Below, in pieces: positions 1-9,621 of a stretch of DNA of 64,000 bases. Position numbers and translations under genes: made by a program. The notes beneath the pieces are model-generated. The model worked only from the letters and a program-made list of their open reading frames with translations. It did no database searches and was not told the origin of the DNA. Source of the stretch: Nephrocerus scutellatus (lineage: Eukaryota > Arthropoda > Insecta > Diptera > Pipunculidae); NCBI GenBank assembly GCA_947095585.1, contig OX352761.1:21157277-21221276 (forward strand), written 5' to 3'. Each line of letters starts with the position of its first letter. Positions within the stretch are counted from its first letter, which is position 1.

Positions 1-1210
1 TACACAAAGATATCTTCCTAGACCACAACAATCCACTTGGTTCTGTAAAGAAACCAAACGGTGAACTTACATCCTCTAGAGAAGAAACTCTTGAATGTCT
101 GGTTAAAAGTCATTTTCCTAAGTGCATTATACTAGACAATCAAGACGCCACGAGGATATAAATATGCACCCATACCTTATTTGGACCGAGGCCTACAGAC
201 GTTCCGCCAGCCTCTACTCACCAGAAAGCATTCGCTGGGCTGGGATAAACTCATTCGACCCATTTAAGTCTTTAGGTGAAGATTGATTAATTAGATTAAT
301 TGAACCAGTACTCGTAAAACTCTGCAGAGCCAGCTTCAGCATAGAATACGTCCCAAAGTGCTGGACAGATGTGCTAATACAAACACAGTGTTACCGGAGC
401 AGGAGTTTTAGGACCCAAAATCACACTACGAATACCCCAAGGTAGATCTCCAAAAGTATTCCAGGCAGAAACTATAGCAATAGAAGCCTGCGTCCTGAAA
501 TGTACTAAAAAAAGGTACAGAAGAACCGAGATCTATGTGATCTCAGACAGACAGGCAGCACTGCTTGCACTAAAAGGTTCAGTCTTTTATTCTAAAACAA
601 CGTGGAGCTGCTTTTGCTTTTTGAATCACACTAATGTGGTCTCCTGGACACTCAGGCATATCAGGAAATGAGGCAGCAGACCTCTGTGCAAGAGAAGGCG
701 CAGAAGGAATTTTCACTGGTCCAGAACCCAGCATTGCCTATTCCATATGCCATATCAACAGAAAAATTAAAGAGTGGGAAAACACTACTATCGAAGCGGA
801 ATGGAATTCTTCGTCTGGGACGAGACAAGCCAAGAAGCTTCTATAATACAACATTAGTCATATGGAAAGTGCCAACAAACTGGACCGCCATACACTAAGA
901 ACACTAGTCTGGTGCCCATTCCATGGCCATCTTTTGAAAATGGGCAAATCCCAATCGGACCGCTGCCGATTCTGCAACGAGGCAAAGGAAACGTCAGAGC
1001 ACATACTCTTCGTATGGGTAGCCCACACCCAGAAAAGAATAAAACATTTCAAGGCTCATACAGTTCCCTGGCCGAATGCCAGACCAATCGCATTGTCAGC
1101 TGTAGTGGCGTTCAGAAAGGAACTGAGCAATCACATAATGTGGTAAAACATCAGGGACACACAAGGTCGCAGTGCACAAGACTCGTTAGCCCCACCTATT
1201 ATAATAATAA
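1..1210 (+). mobile_element. Degenerate LINE-I (RNase H-bearing, I-type) retrotransposon, cut by the window edge
   Basis: Three blocks of a non-LTR retrotransposon read in order on the plus strand. Residues like REETLECLVKSHFP (about 75-115) match the segment before the reverse transcriptase of RNase H LINEs. A block at about 235-375 reads INSFDPFKSLGED, a stop, then EPVLVKLCRASF and IEYVPKCW, which is the start of the reverse transcriptase. At about 390 the sequence jumps straight to an RNase H domain, so the palm domain is deleted. The copy ends in TATTATAATAATAA at about 1197-1210, a (TAA)n tail as in I-clade elements. Stops and frame changes make it non-functional. A second copy of the 3' end lies at 38873-39250. 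The clade name is inference from domain order and tail. Confidence 0.8.
402..1146 (+). pseudogene. RNase H domain and C-terminal Cys/His segment of LINE-I, frameshifted
   Basis: RNase H removes the RNA strand of the RNA-DNA hybrid during LINE reverse transcription. From 402 one frame reads GVLGPKITLRIPQG, then QAETIAIEAC with the catalytic-type Glu, then EIYVISDRQAALLAL with the catalytic-type Asp. A frame change near 620-634 leads to WSPGHSGISGNEAADL, the last RNase H motif. A further frame change gives the C-terminal segment at 862-1146, where CRFCNEAKETSEHILFVW is the Cys-x2-Cys...His pattern typical of these LINE C termini. At least two frame changes rule out function. Domain identity is sure; clade assignment less so. 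Confidence 0.8.
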
Positions 1211-1224
1211 CTGGATAGTTATGT

Positions 1225-1700
1225 TTTCCATATTTCTCGATCTTATTTGGTTGATCCCACTTCTGAACTGTGGTACATCCGATTTAGAGTGCGACGAGTA
1301 TTGCCCGGCATGCACCTGGCTATTTGTTGTTGTTGTTGTTGAAAGAAGCGATAAAACAGTAACAAGCAGGAAACGATAAGTTTTACCGCAAGGTTTTGTA
1401 TTCTATCCAGCTGATGCAAGGTAGTTTTAGGCGCACGAGACCAGATATGACAATTATACTTAAGTTTAGGGCGAATAAAACCCTTGAAGATAGTACCCAG
1501 ATCAGAGTGAGTGAAATATTTCTTGCACCGGGTTAGAAAACCTAAACATTTCGCAGCATTTTTGAGCGACGGTAAGTATGTGGCATACCAACGAAGTTTG
1601 TCGTTAACGCACATACCGAAATCTGCGGGTTTTCTAGTTTCCTCGATGCAAGTGCCATTCATGGATAAAGGCATTGTTTTGGAAGTGTGTACATTATAAA
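1225..1700 (-). mobile_element. LINE-E (CR1/Jockey-type) reverse transcriptase C-terminal fragment
   Basis: The minus strand encodes LRWYATYLPSLKNAAKCLGF, then LTRCKKYFTHSDLGTIFKGF, then IRPKLKYNCHIWSRAPKTTL and QLDRIQNLAVKLI. This is the thumb and post-catalytic region of CR1/Jockey-type LINE reverse transcriptases. After it comes FYRFFQQQQQQ, where a (TTG)n run at 1324-1340 has expanded inside the former coding sequence. The copy is 5' truncated, with no palm motifs, and lies tail to tail with the LINE-I copy. Other copies of the family are at 13515, 16345, 23669, 31560 and 45935. The reading frame is open for 143 codons, so decay is moderate. Confidence 0.75.
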
Positions 1701-3056
1701 TAGGAAACCGAAGATATGGATAACAGCAAATCTATTGGAAGGCTTTGATTTGTCTTTGATTGTAACCCAATAACGATGGCACAACTGGATGACATGGCCT
1801 CTCAAAATCTGGCCCGGCGATGAGACTTCTTATACAGACAGAGAAGAGTTTAATTTTTTTTCTTTCTTTGAAAAGATAATTTCTAGATTTAAGGTCTACG
1901 TTAGTAGTACGAAACAGTTCTTTACCCAGCCCAACCAACTAGATTCTCCACTGCCCCCAGCTTAGAGACATATTCGATAAATACAAGTATGATCAAAGTT
2001 CCAAAAAAAGCAAACCAAACTAACTGAAAGATGAGACAAATATCGGTTTGGCTCATGACTTATGCTTTGAAAGGCTTTCATTTGTTGCAACAGCGGCACA
2101 AGCCACATCCACCAGCAGTACGCATACGCACGAGAAAAGCTCCTTAGCTGTTGTCTAATTTTCCTAAGGCGTTCAGCTGGAGAGACGTTATCATCGACAT
2201 TACGAGAATATGCGACGGATGCGGAAACATACAGAAGGAATACGAACGAACGAAAGTAGATAAAATTGTATCTGCATTGTAGCTGTCGTATCTCGTTATG
2301 GTGGTCTTTCGGTTGGTCGCTTGGTTGCTTGGTTGATTCTTCAGCCGCCACCGCATTCATCGTCGTAACTCCAGGGATGCTGTGCTAGCGAAATGGATCA
2401 ATAATAAAGAGCATATCATCCGGTTGCCGGGTAACACCGATTGCGATTGTAGTTTCACTCTGGACAAATATAAATGCGCAAACTTTTACTCAAGATAAGA
2501 TGGGAAGGACGACGAAATAAAACAAACAACATTCACACAGCAACGATTGTGATGAATCCTTTTGGTTAGTTATTACCACACATAAGTCTGATACTCATAC
2601 ATAGACTCAAATATATTGCTTGCAGCTGCATCGTCGTTGTTTAAGCTCGGTTATACGTGCTGAAGTTGCAGTTGTTCATCATTCTTTGTTGCCGTCGACG
2701 TTGTTATTTCAAGGATCAATGACAGAACAAATCCTTTTTTATTGTTTTACAATTTTGATGACAGGAATATTTTTAAGATTGTTACATCTTTAATTTAAGG
2801 TGTGAATATTAAATAATAAAATCAGATTGAATACGACAAAAATGTTTCCAATGGGAATGGTTTGTTTAATTTAAAAAATAAAAAGAATACCAGGGACTGA
2901 ATTTAAAAAAGTTTAATAAAGGTGAAGTACTGGTAGTAGAGGGTTTATCTTTTTGAAGTTTAATTCATAAAAGCAACGTCACGGATTATATAGAAACAAG
3001 CATGTAGCACTTTTGGTAAAATGCTTTTATTATTATAGATAAACAATCATAATTTT
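1701..3056. other. No recognisable gene; AT-rich spacer
   Basis: I recognise no transposon or host gene. A weak match to the RTE-A 3' end may lie at about 1780-1825. A 132-codon minus-strand ORF at 1962-2360 contains an acidic/basic stretch (NVDDNVSPAERLRKIRQQLR) after a hydrophobic run. I cannot assign it to a family, and it overlaps a second ORF in another frame, so I do not call it a gene. Confidence 0.4.
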
Positions 3057-4140
3057 AGGACGATTTAAGGATGATTATAGCATGTTTATAGCATATATAT
3101 AGGACGATTCAAAGAATATTAACGGATTATAGGATAATTTTAGTATTACAGGATAATAAAAATATAATTATGGGATGATTATAAATAAGCTATAAAATGA
3201 TTATGGAATAATTATAAGTAATTATGGAATACTAACAGGATAGTTAAAGCATGTTTATAGCATAATTAAAGCGCGATTCAAAGAATATTAATAGTTTATA
3301 GGGTAATTTTAGTATTAAAGGATAATAAAAATATAATTATGGCATGATTATAAATAAGTTATGAAATGATTACGGAATAATTATAAGTGATTATGGAATA
3401 ATAACAGGATAGTTATAACATGTTTATAGCATGATTATAGGATGATTAAAAAAACATTAAGAGATTATGGGATAATTTCAGTATTATATGATAATACATA
3501 TATAATTATGGGATGATTATAAATAAGGTATGAAATGATTATGGAATAATTATGAGTAATTATGGAATAATAACAGGATAGCTATAACATCTTTATACCA
3601 TAATTATAGGACGATTTAAACAACATTAAGAGATTATAGGATAATTTCAGTATTATATGATAATACAAATATAATTATAGGATGATTATAAATAAGGTAT
3701 GGAATAATTATAAGTAATTATGGAATACTAACAGGATAGTTAAAGCATGTGTATAGCATAATTAAAGCGCGATTCAAAGAATATTAAGAGATTATAGGAT
3801 AATTTTAGTATTATAGGATAAAAAAATATAATTATGGGGTGATTATAAATAAGTTATGAAATGATTATGGAATAATTATAAGTGATTATGGAATAATAAC
3901 AGGATGATTATAAATAAGTTATGAAATGATTGTGGAATAATTATGAGTAAGTATGGAATAATAACAGGATAGCTATAACATGTTTATAGCATAATTATAG
4001 GATGATTAAAAAAACATTAAGAGATTATAGGATAATTTCAGTATTATATGATAATACAAATATAATTATGGGATGATTATAAATAAGGTATGAAATGATT
4101 ATGAAATAATTATAAGTAATTATAGTATAATAACAGCATA
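3057..4140. repeat. 169-bp AT-rich satellite array, about 6.4 units
   Basis: A strongly AT-rich tandem array. The anchor AACAGG recurs at 3234, 3403, 3572, 3730, 3898, 3963 and, as AACAGC, at 4132. The spacings are 169, 169, 158, 168, 65 and 169 bp. So the unit is about 169 bp, with one shortened unit and one partial unit. Each unit is built of shorter degenerate motifs such as GATTATAGGATAAT and ATTATGGAATAATTA. There is no coding potential. The unit length is in the range common for nucleosome-phased insect satellites, which is an inference only. Confidence 0.85.
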
Positions 4141-4455
4141 TTGATATTATGTGTTGATTATATGTTATTAATTATAGCATTAATTTGTTTCACATAACAT
4201 CAAGTTGCAATTAAGGAGTTAAATAATTTGTAAGACTTAATACATATTTACAATGAGTCGATTAATTGTTAATAAAAAAAACATAAGTTGTTATAAATAG
4301 AGAGAGAAAGAGGAATACGATAAACATAAAATAAAATAATATAAGCTATGAAGATATTAATAAAATAATTTTGAAGAGATCTTACTACGTATTATTCTAT
4401 TCAGTGTAGTGTTTAGGAAATTTTCATTTAGAATGATTTTATATTAATAGAATAA
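4141..4455. other. AT-rich spacer after the satellite
   Basis: Very AT-rich sequence with no ORF, no recognisable element and no further satellite unit. It separates the 169-bp array from the Helitron-like copy that begins at the CTAG at 4456. Confidence 0.4.
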
Positions 4456-4692
4456 CTAGTTGTTAACCCCGGCGTTAACCGAGACCCGCCGACCTCCACC
4501 ACCAAAACATCGTTTAGAGTTTAGACCCACCAAAAGCTAAAATAATAGGCGTTGTCTCGCTGCCCCTCACACCCTACTGATGCAAACAAATTAAACGCTC
4601 CCGCACTGAAACTACTGCACACCATTGAGCCCCACACCCACCTACATACCAACCACTGACCCAAAATTGAAGTCTATAACTACCGGGCCCTG
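4456..4692 (-). mobile_element. Helitron-like non-autonomous element (type 2), 3' half, antisense
   Basis: This is the reverse complement of the 3' half of the complete element at 58008-58414. It begins at CTAG (4456-4459), next to an A on the plus strand, and shares the segment CCCCGGCGTTAACC and the run CACTGACCCAAAATTG. It breaks off at about 4692, just before another Helitron-like element starts at 4717. There is no coding sequence. Helitron assignment rests on the CTAG 3' terminus and the A/T target in the 58-kb copy. Confidence 0.6.
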
Positions 4693-4716
4693 TATATATA
4701 TAAATATATAGATACA

Positions 4717-5185
4717 TCTTTACTAATATTATAAAGAGGTAATGTTAGTTTGTGTGTGGGAGGTAATCTTCGGAACTACTGGACCGATTTAAAAAATTCT
4801 TTCACCAATATTTAGAATGGACTTTCAGCGTGAACATAGTCTATATATTATCCCGTTTAAATAAAAGGGCCTTTCGTGGCAACCAAAACAACCAAAGTTG
4901 ACGAAAAAGGTCGCGCATAATATTGACTTTGTGCTGCACTGTTCGCTGCTTTCTGTGTTATGTTTTGTACGAACATTACGCCTATAGAGGAATCATAATG
5001 ACTGTGTGCTAATCGTTGCTTTGTACGTACTATAATGTCTGTTAGTCTGTAATACGACACTAAAACTCAAAAAGTAGGCAGCCTATTAAGCTGAAACGTT
5101 CACAGAATATGCGTGTTAACAAAGTAAGCACATAGCGCGAGTACGATCGACGTGGCGCTTTGTTTAGGTTTAGGCAATAGTTAGT
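4717..5185 (+). mobile_element. Helitron-like non-autonomous element (type 1), 3' truncated
   Basis: It starts with TC after an A (4716) and reads TTTACTAATATTATAAAGAGG, a head shared with the copies at 52523 (+) and 56114 (-). It continues through the shared segments ACTACTGGACCGATTT, ATTTAGAATGGACTTTCA and TGGCGCTTTGTTTAGG. It then stops at about 5185, a few bases before the RTE-A 3' end. The CTAG terminus is missing. It contains only one of the roughly 185-bp internal units found three times in the 52.5-kb copy. Confidence 0.65.
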
Positions 5186-5198
5186 AGATAGAGTATAG

Positions 5199-6835
5199 AT
5201 TTTCATCATCATATTTGGCTCTAAAATCGGTGTCCTGTCCTGGCCTCCCGCAAAAAATCTCTCCTCCGGTTCCGATTTCGAACCGATGTAATCCAGTTTG
5301 GCATCCCTAAACTCTGGGCTAAACCATCCTTCTAGCGTAGGCTTGGCCATCCTAGCTGTCGTTTTCTATAAATCCTACCGCAAAGGACTTTCCGAGCAGG
5401 ATCCTCTTCGTTTATGCAAGCTAGGTGTCCTACCCATCGGAACCTACCGAGCTTGATTCTCTTCACGATGTCGACATCTAGGTAACGCTCGTAGGTTTCA
5501 TCAGTATAGTCTCCGAAATCGTCCTTCCTCACATACGGCGCCAACAATTCTCCATAACACTTTTCTCTCTAACGCGGCTAAGAGGTCAGAAAGCTTTTAG
5601 CTAAGCACCCAAGTCTCGGATCCATATGTAAGTACTGGTATGACCATTGTCACCAGCAGCTTGGATGTTATGGTTAAATTCCTGGATTTGAAGAGTCTTG
5701 ACAGAATATAGTAGGCTTTGTTGGCAATGTGCGCCTATTTCTGGTTCCATGCTGTTACCGGCTGCTACAGTTGACCCGAGATAGTTAAAGTATTGTACTC
5801 CTTCAAATTTGCGCTCCACTATTTTAATTGCGGGACCAATGTTGGATCTTCTACTCGCAGACGTGACCAACATGTACTTTGTTTTGCTCTGATTTATGTG
5901 CTGCCCGCTCGATCTGGATAAAAGCTTCCTGTACAGCCTTTTGGTTTGTACCAACGATGTCGATGTCGTCTGCGTAAGCCAGTATCTGAATGGACTTATA
6001 GTGGATTGTTTCCGTCGCCGTTACATCAGAGCCTCGGATCACTTTCTCCAACGCCAGGTTGAAGAGGATGCAGGCCAGTCAATCCCCTTGTCGGAGCCCG
6101 TTATAGATGTTGAATAGGCTTGATAGTGATCCGGATATTTTTTACGTCATGGTCAACGTACATAGTCGTATCAGTTTATTTGGGATGCCGAATTCTATCA
6201 TGGCTTTATAAAGTTCTACTCTGGCTATGCTATCAAAGGCTATAAAAAGATGGTGTAGTGAGTTTTGAAACTCTAGACTTTTTTGCCTCACCTGCACTGA
6301 TCAGTTCTTGATTTGGCTGGGATGAAGCCACACTGGTATGGACCAATGATGACTTTAGCGTATTGGGCTATCCTGTCTTGAAGGGTAGAGGAGAAAATTT
6401 TATACGCGGTACTCAACAACGTTATACCACGATAATTGCTGCATGTTGTGATATCTCCTTTCTTATGTATGGGGCACAGGATACGTCTTCGCCAGTCTTA
6501 TGGCATCGCTTCTTCCTTCCATACTTGCACGATTAGTTCATGAATTGATTGGTGTAATGTGGGGCCTCCTATTTTTATCAGTTCTGCTGGAATCCCATCA
6601 GATCCCGGGGCCTTATTGTTTTTGAGCCGATTTATCGCTCTGCTAACTTCGTCTATGTTTGGTGGCGGCAGCATGGTTTGGTCTTCTGTCATTGGTGGAG
6701 CCTTAAATTCTTCAGTTAGCTGGCCATTTAGCAGCTCATGAAAGTGCTCTACCCATCGCTCTAAGATGCCTTTGAGATCGGCGATCAGATTACCCTGTTT
6801 GTCTTTCAATTATGTGCAATGCTGTGCTTCGTTAA
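5199..6835 (-). mobile_element. RTE-A non-LTR retrotransposon, 5'-truncated, antisense
   Basis: Read on the minus strand, this copy runs from the start of the reverse transcriptase to the element's 3' end. At about 6800-6500 it has FHELLNGQLTEEFKAPPMTE and KAPGSDGIPAELIK (palm entry). Next come broken pieces of the template-binding region, then ILAYADDIDIVG at about 5970 with the catalytic YADD box. KYMLVTSASRRSNIG and FNYLGSTVAAGNSMEPEIGA follow. The C terminus reads RFRWVGHLACINEEDPARKV. The 3' end is an (ATG)n run, seen as CATCATCAT at about 5199-5207. Several frame changes and stops make it dead. It is the best view in this window of the RTE-A catalytic core. Confidence 0.85.
5851..6051 (-). 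pseudogene. RTE-A reverse transcriptase palm fragment with YADD motif
   Basis: A 66-codon open segment encodes EKVIRGSDVTATETIHYKSI followed by QILAYADDIDIVGTNQ. The YADD aspartates are the metal-binding catalytic pair of reverse transcriptase. The frame breaks soon after, in the AHKSEQNK region. The downstream part continues in another frame at 5601-5954. Same family as 57620-57850 (+). Confidence 0.8.
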
Positions 6836-8149
6836 ATTCGCTAATAGCCGTCCTCATGGGACTTGATAGTTGCTGGAAAGCCTTTAAGTCTGTTAAACAG
6901 ATAGGGTTTGGATATTGGTTTTGGATATTTTTCCATCACATGCTTGCAAGTGAAAATCTATACAGTGCCTATAGCACTACGTGCACAATTTTATTATAAA
7001 ACTATTAATTAATTTTCTGGTGTCCGTTTCCGAACGCTGATTGCTTTTAAACCGTTTTATCGCTCTGATAACATCTTCTGTGCTTGGTGGAATTATTCAT
7101 TGGTATGGACAAAAAATATAGACAATAGTCCTTTTGACTTGTGACTCGTTAGCATTTGTCCTTTTGAAACTCGATGACATAACAAAGGCGGCAGCGACAA
7201 AATAAACAACAACTCCAACGACCAATTCACTTAATTAAAATAAAATTGCAGGCACCTTCATTGCCACCTCTCTTTGCGGCTAATCCTCGCCAAATAGCAT
7301 AATGAAATGCTATCATTGTGGTGCTTTATTGTATAGCGTTTGTTCCGTCGGTCGGCGACGGGAAACGCAAGCACACCTTTTTAGAACTTTCGGATGTTGT
7401 GCACGATCACCTAAAACTCCCTTTTCCCGTGCGCGCATTAAGCGTGAAGCGGCGATTTATCGGGAGCTTGTTCCTTTTGATGTGTTTCCGTGTGTTTGTG
7501 TTGGTTTTATTTCGGCGCGTTCTATGTAGAGATACCATCCGCGTCCCATTCGCCACCTCTTTCTCTCCGTCGCTTCCATTTCGTACAAAATCACTTCATC
7601 ACGGAAGGAAAGCGTAAAAATGTTAACCTCATAAATCATATCCTGCGACGCTTGCTGGCTGGATGGATGGCCGGCCGCAACTGCAAATGGTAGAAATGAC
7701 AATGTGAAAATTCCGACACCCCGTGAAATGGAAAAACATGGCGCTTTGTATGACCGACGACAATTCCGTCGCGCGATTGTTGTACCATAAAAATGAGTTG
7801 CACCAGACAGAAATTTGTGTTACGAGCTTTCGGCAGAAGCAAAGAAGCAACAAGCAAAAAAAAAAAAAAAAACACACACAGAAGGGACATTTCATAGGAA
7901 AAATCGTATTGCGACTTAAAAGGCAAGGAAGGGAAGTGTTTTTCTCATTCGAGACGAAAAGTGAATTTGAAATTTTTAACGCAACGGCGCGGCCGGCAGA
8001 CATCCGGATAATGTGAAAGACAAAGTTATTGTGCAATATTCTGACCGCGGACGGTACGGTAATACTTTAAATTAAAAGTCAACAAAATCTTCTACACACA
8101 CACAGGATTAAAAACTTTGATGGAACTTTATTCGCCATCGTGACTAGAG
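6836..8149. other. Spacer with one tiny RTE-A scrap (about 7047-7110)
   Basis: At about 7047-7110 the minus strand matches the RTE-A palm entry (the segment over INRLKNN, antisense), a 60-bp scrap. The rest, 7111-8149, has several overlapping ORFs of 60-135 codons in both directions. None resembles a known family and none stands out over its shadows. An A-run at 7857-7873 and a short (CA)n at about 8095-8105 are present. Confidence 0.4.
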
Positions 8150-8290
8150 TTATTGCAGAGAAGGATGGGCGTTGAGTTCAATGACTTCTGTAGAAGCTGC
8201 AATAATGTCGAGGAAGAAGAAACAGTATCCCACTTCCTGTGTTCATGTCCGGCTCTTGCAGACAGAAGACAAAAACCTTTAGAATATAAT
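8150..8290 (+). mobile_element. LINE-D C-terminal scrap
   Basis: The plus strand reads GVEFNDFCRSCNNVEEEETV then SHFLCSCPALADRRQK, the Cys-rich C-terminal segment of an RNase H LINE. It closely parallels DFCRSCMDEEQEEETIVHLL in the copy at 49490-50342. Only about 140 bp survive. The mariner at 8294 begins immediately after it. Confidence 0.65.
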
Positions 8291-8293
8291 ATA

Positions 8294-8315
8294 ATGGGTG
8301 TTTTTTTAGGAGGTT
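8294..8315 (+). repeat. Left terminal inverted repeat of the DD41D mariner
   Basis: 22 bp that match the inverted right end with two mismatches, preceded by TA. Expected transposase binding end. Confidence 0.88.
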
Positions 8316-8405
8316 TGTTTTTCCGATAGATGTCGTTTTATTTTATGACAGTTGTTTTGACAGCTCAAAGTGGCATTTCTACTCAGTATTGTTTGGCAAA
8401 TCATT

Positions 8406-9493
8406 ATGAATAAGTTAACTCCAGAACAACGTTTTCAAATCGTGGAAATTTATTTTCAAAATCAGTGTTCAATTAAAAATGTTTATAGAGCACTTCGTGA
8501 ATTTTATGGTGCACATAATCGTCCGTCAGAGACCACCATAAAGAACGTAATTACCAAATTTCGGTCTACATTCACTCTTTTGGATGCCAAGCCACCGACA
8601 AGAATGAGAAGAGTTCGTACAGAAGAAAATATTGCTGTCGTTGAGGCCAGTGTCGAAGAAAACGACAATTTATCGATTCGTCGTCGTGCTCAGCAAATTG
8701 GACTTTGTCCTTTTGAACTTTATGGAAAATTTTACGTAAAGATTTGGGTTTGGTGCCATACAAAATTCAATTGGTGCAAGAATTAAAGCCACACGACCAT
8801 CGTTTGCGCCGTGAATTCAGTGATTGGTCGTTAAATCAATTGAACGAAGATCCATTTTTTTACCGTAAAATTCTCTTCAGTGATGAGGCGCATTTTTTGT
8901 TAAATGGATACGTCAACAAACAAAATTGTCGCATTTGGAGCAAAGATAATCCACACGCCGTTCAAGAATTACCAATGCATCCTGATAAATGTACTGTTTG
9001 GTGCGGTCTATGGGCTGGTGGGATCATCGGTCCATATTTCTTTAAAAATGAGGAAGGACGACGCGTTACCGTGAATGGAAATCGATACAGAACCATGTTA
9101 AATGAGTTTTTGTTGTCAAATCTTGAAGATATGGATATGGATGAAATGTGGTTTCAACAAGATGGTGCCACTTGCCATACAGCACGTGAAACAATCGACT
9201 TATTGAAAGAAACTTTCAACGACAACATTATTTCGAGAAATGGTCCGGTGAATTGGCCTCCGTGTTCGTGCGATTTGACGCCACTCGATTACTTTTTGTG
9301 GGGATACGTGAAGTCATTGGTTTATGTGGATAAACCTCAATCGATTGACGCTTTGGAAACCAATATTCAACGTGTCATTGCTGACATACGCCCTCAAATG
9401 CTTGAAAAAGTGCTGGAAAATTGGACCTCCAGAATGACATTTGTGAAAAATAGTCGTGGTAGCCATATGCCAGAAATTGTGTTTAAATGTTAA
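8406..9493 (+). pseudogene. DD41D mariner transposase with one frameshift
   Basis: This DDE/D transposase would cut and paste the surrounding element. The start at 8406 (MNKLTPEQRFQIVEIYFQ) is preferred over an upstream in-frame ATG because it matches the usual N terminus. An N-terminal helix-turn-helix region runs to about residue 110. Between about 8708 and 8730 (after GLCP) the frame shifts by a net +2 (or -1), and the protein continues in the second frame as KDLGLVPYKIQLVQELKP. The catalytic residues are all present: D at 8882 (LFSDEAHF), D at 9161 (WFQQDGATCHTA) and D at 9287 (CDLTPLDYFLWG). There is no in-frame stop on either side of the shift. It ends at TAA 9491-9493. The single lesion suggests recent loss, or a sequencing indel. 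Confidence 0.92.
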
Positions 9494-9577
9494 ATGCCAA
9501 AAAATTATCTACCAAATAAAAAAAAATTTTGGTCATTTCATAATTTTATATGTGTTTTATTCAAAAAAAAAATCGGC

Positions 9578-9599
9578 AACCTCTTAAAAAAACACCCGT
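9578..9599 (-). repeat. Right terminal inverted repeat of the DD41D mariner
   Basis: Inverted partner of the left end, followed by TA at 9600-9601. Two mismatches in 22 bp. Confidence 0.88.
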
Positions 9600-9621
9600 T
9601 ATTAAACAATTGTTCCTTATA

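Larger units (their letters stand above)
8294..9599 (+). mobile_element. Complete rosa-type (DD41D) mariner, 1306 bp
   Basis: A full-length Tc1/mariner element. It is flanked by TA on both sides (8292-8293 and 9600-9601), the target-site duplication of this superfamily. The termini are inverted repeats beginning ATGGGTGTTTTTTTAGGAGG on the left and, inverted, ACGGGTGTTTTTTTAAGAGG on the right. It carries a single transposase reading frame of about 361 codons, broken only by one frameshift. The 41-residue spacing between the last two catalytic aspartates puts it in the DD41D group, known as rosa after a tephritid fly element. It sits between a LINE-D scrap and an RTE-B copy. Confidence 0.92.

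Noticed and set aside
1962..2360. Minus-strand ORF of 132 codons with a hydrophobic run and an acidic/basic helix-like stretch
   Set aside because: No family recognised, overlapped by another frame, and no supporting context. Kept only as a remark.
7302..8036. Cluster of overlapping ORFs of 60-135 codons in both directions
   Set aside because: Mutually overlapping, with no domain text. Consistent with chance openness in moderately GC-containing sequence.
8370..8405. Upstream in-frame ATG as the mariner transposase start
   Set aside because: The extra residues (MAFLLSIVWQII) are unlike mariner N termini. MNKLTPEQRF at 8406 fits the family.
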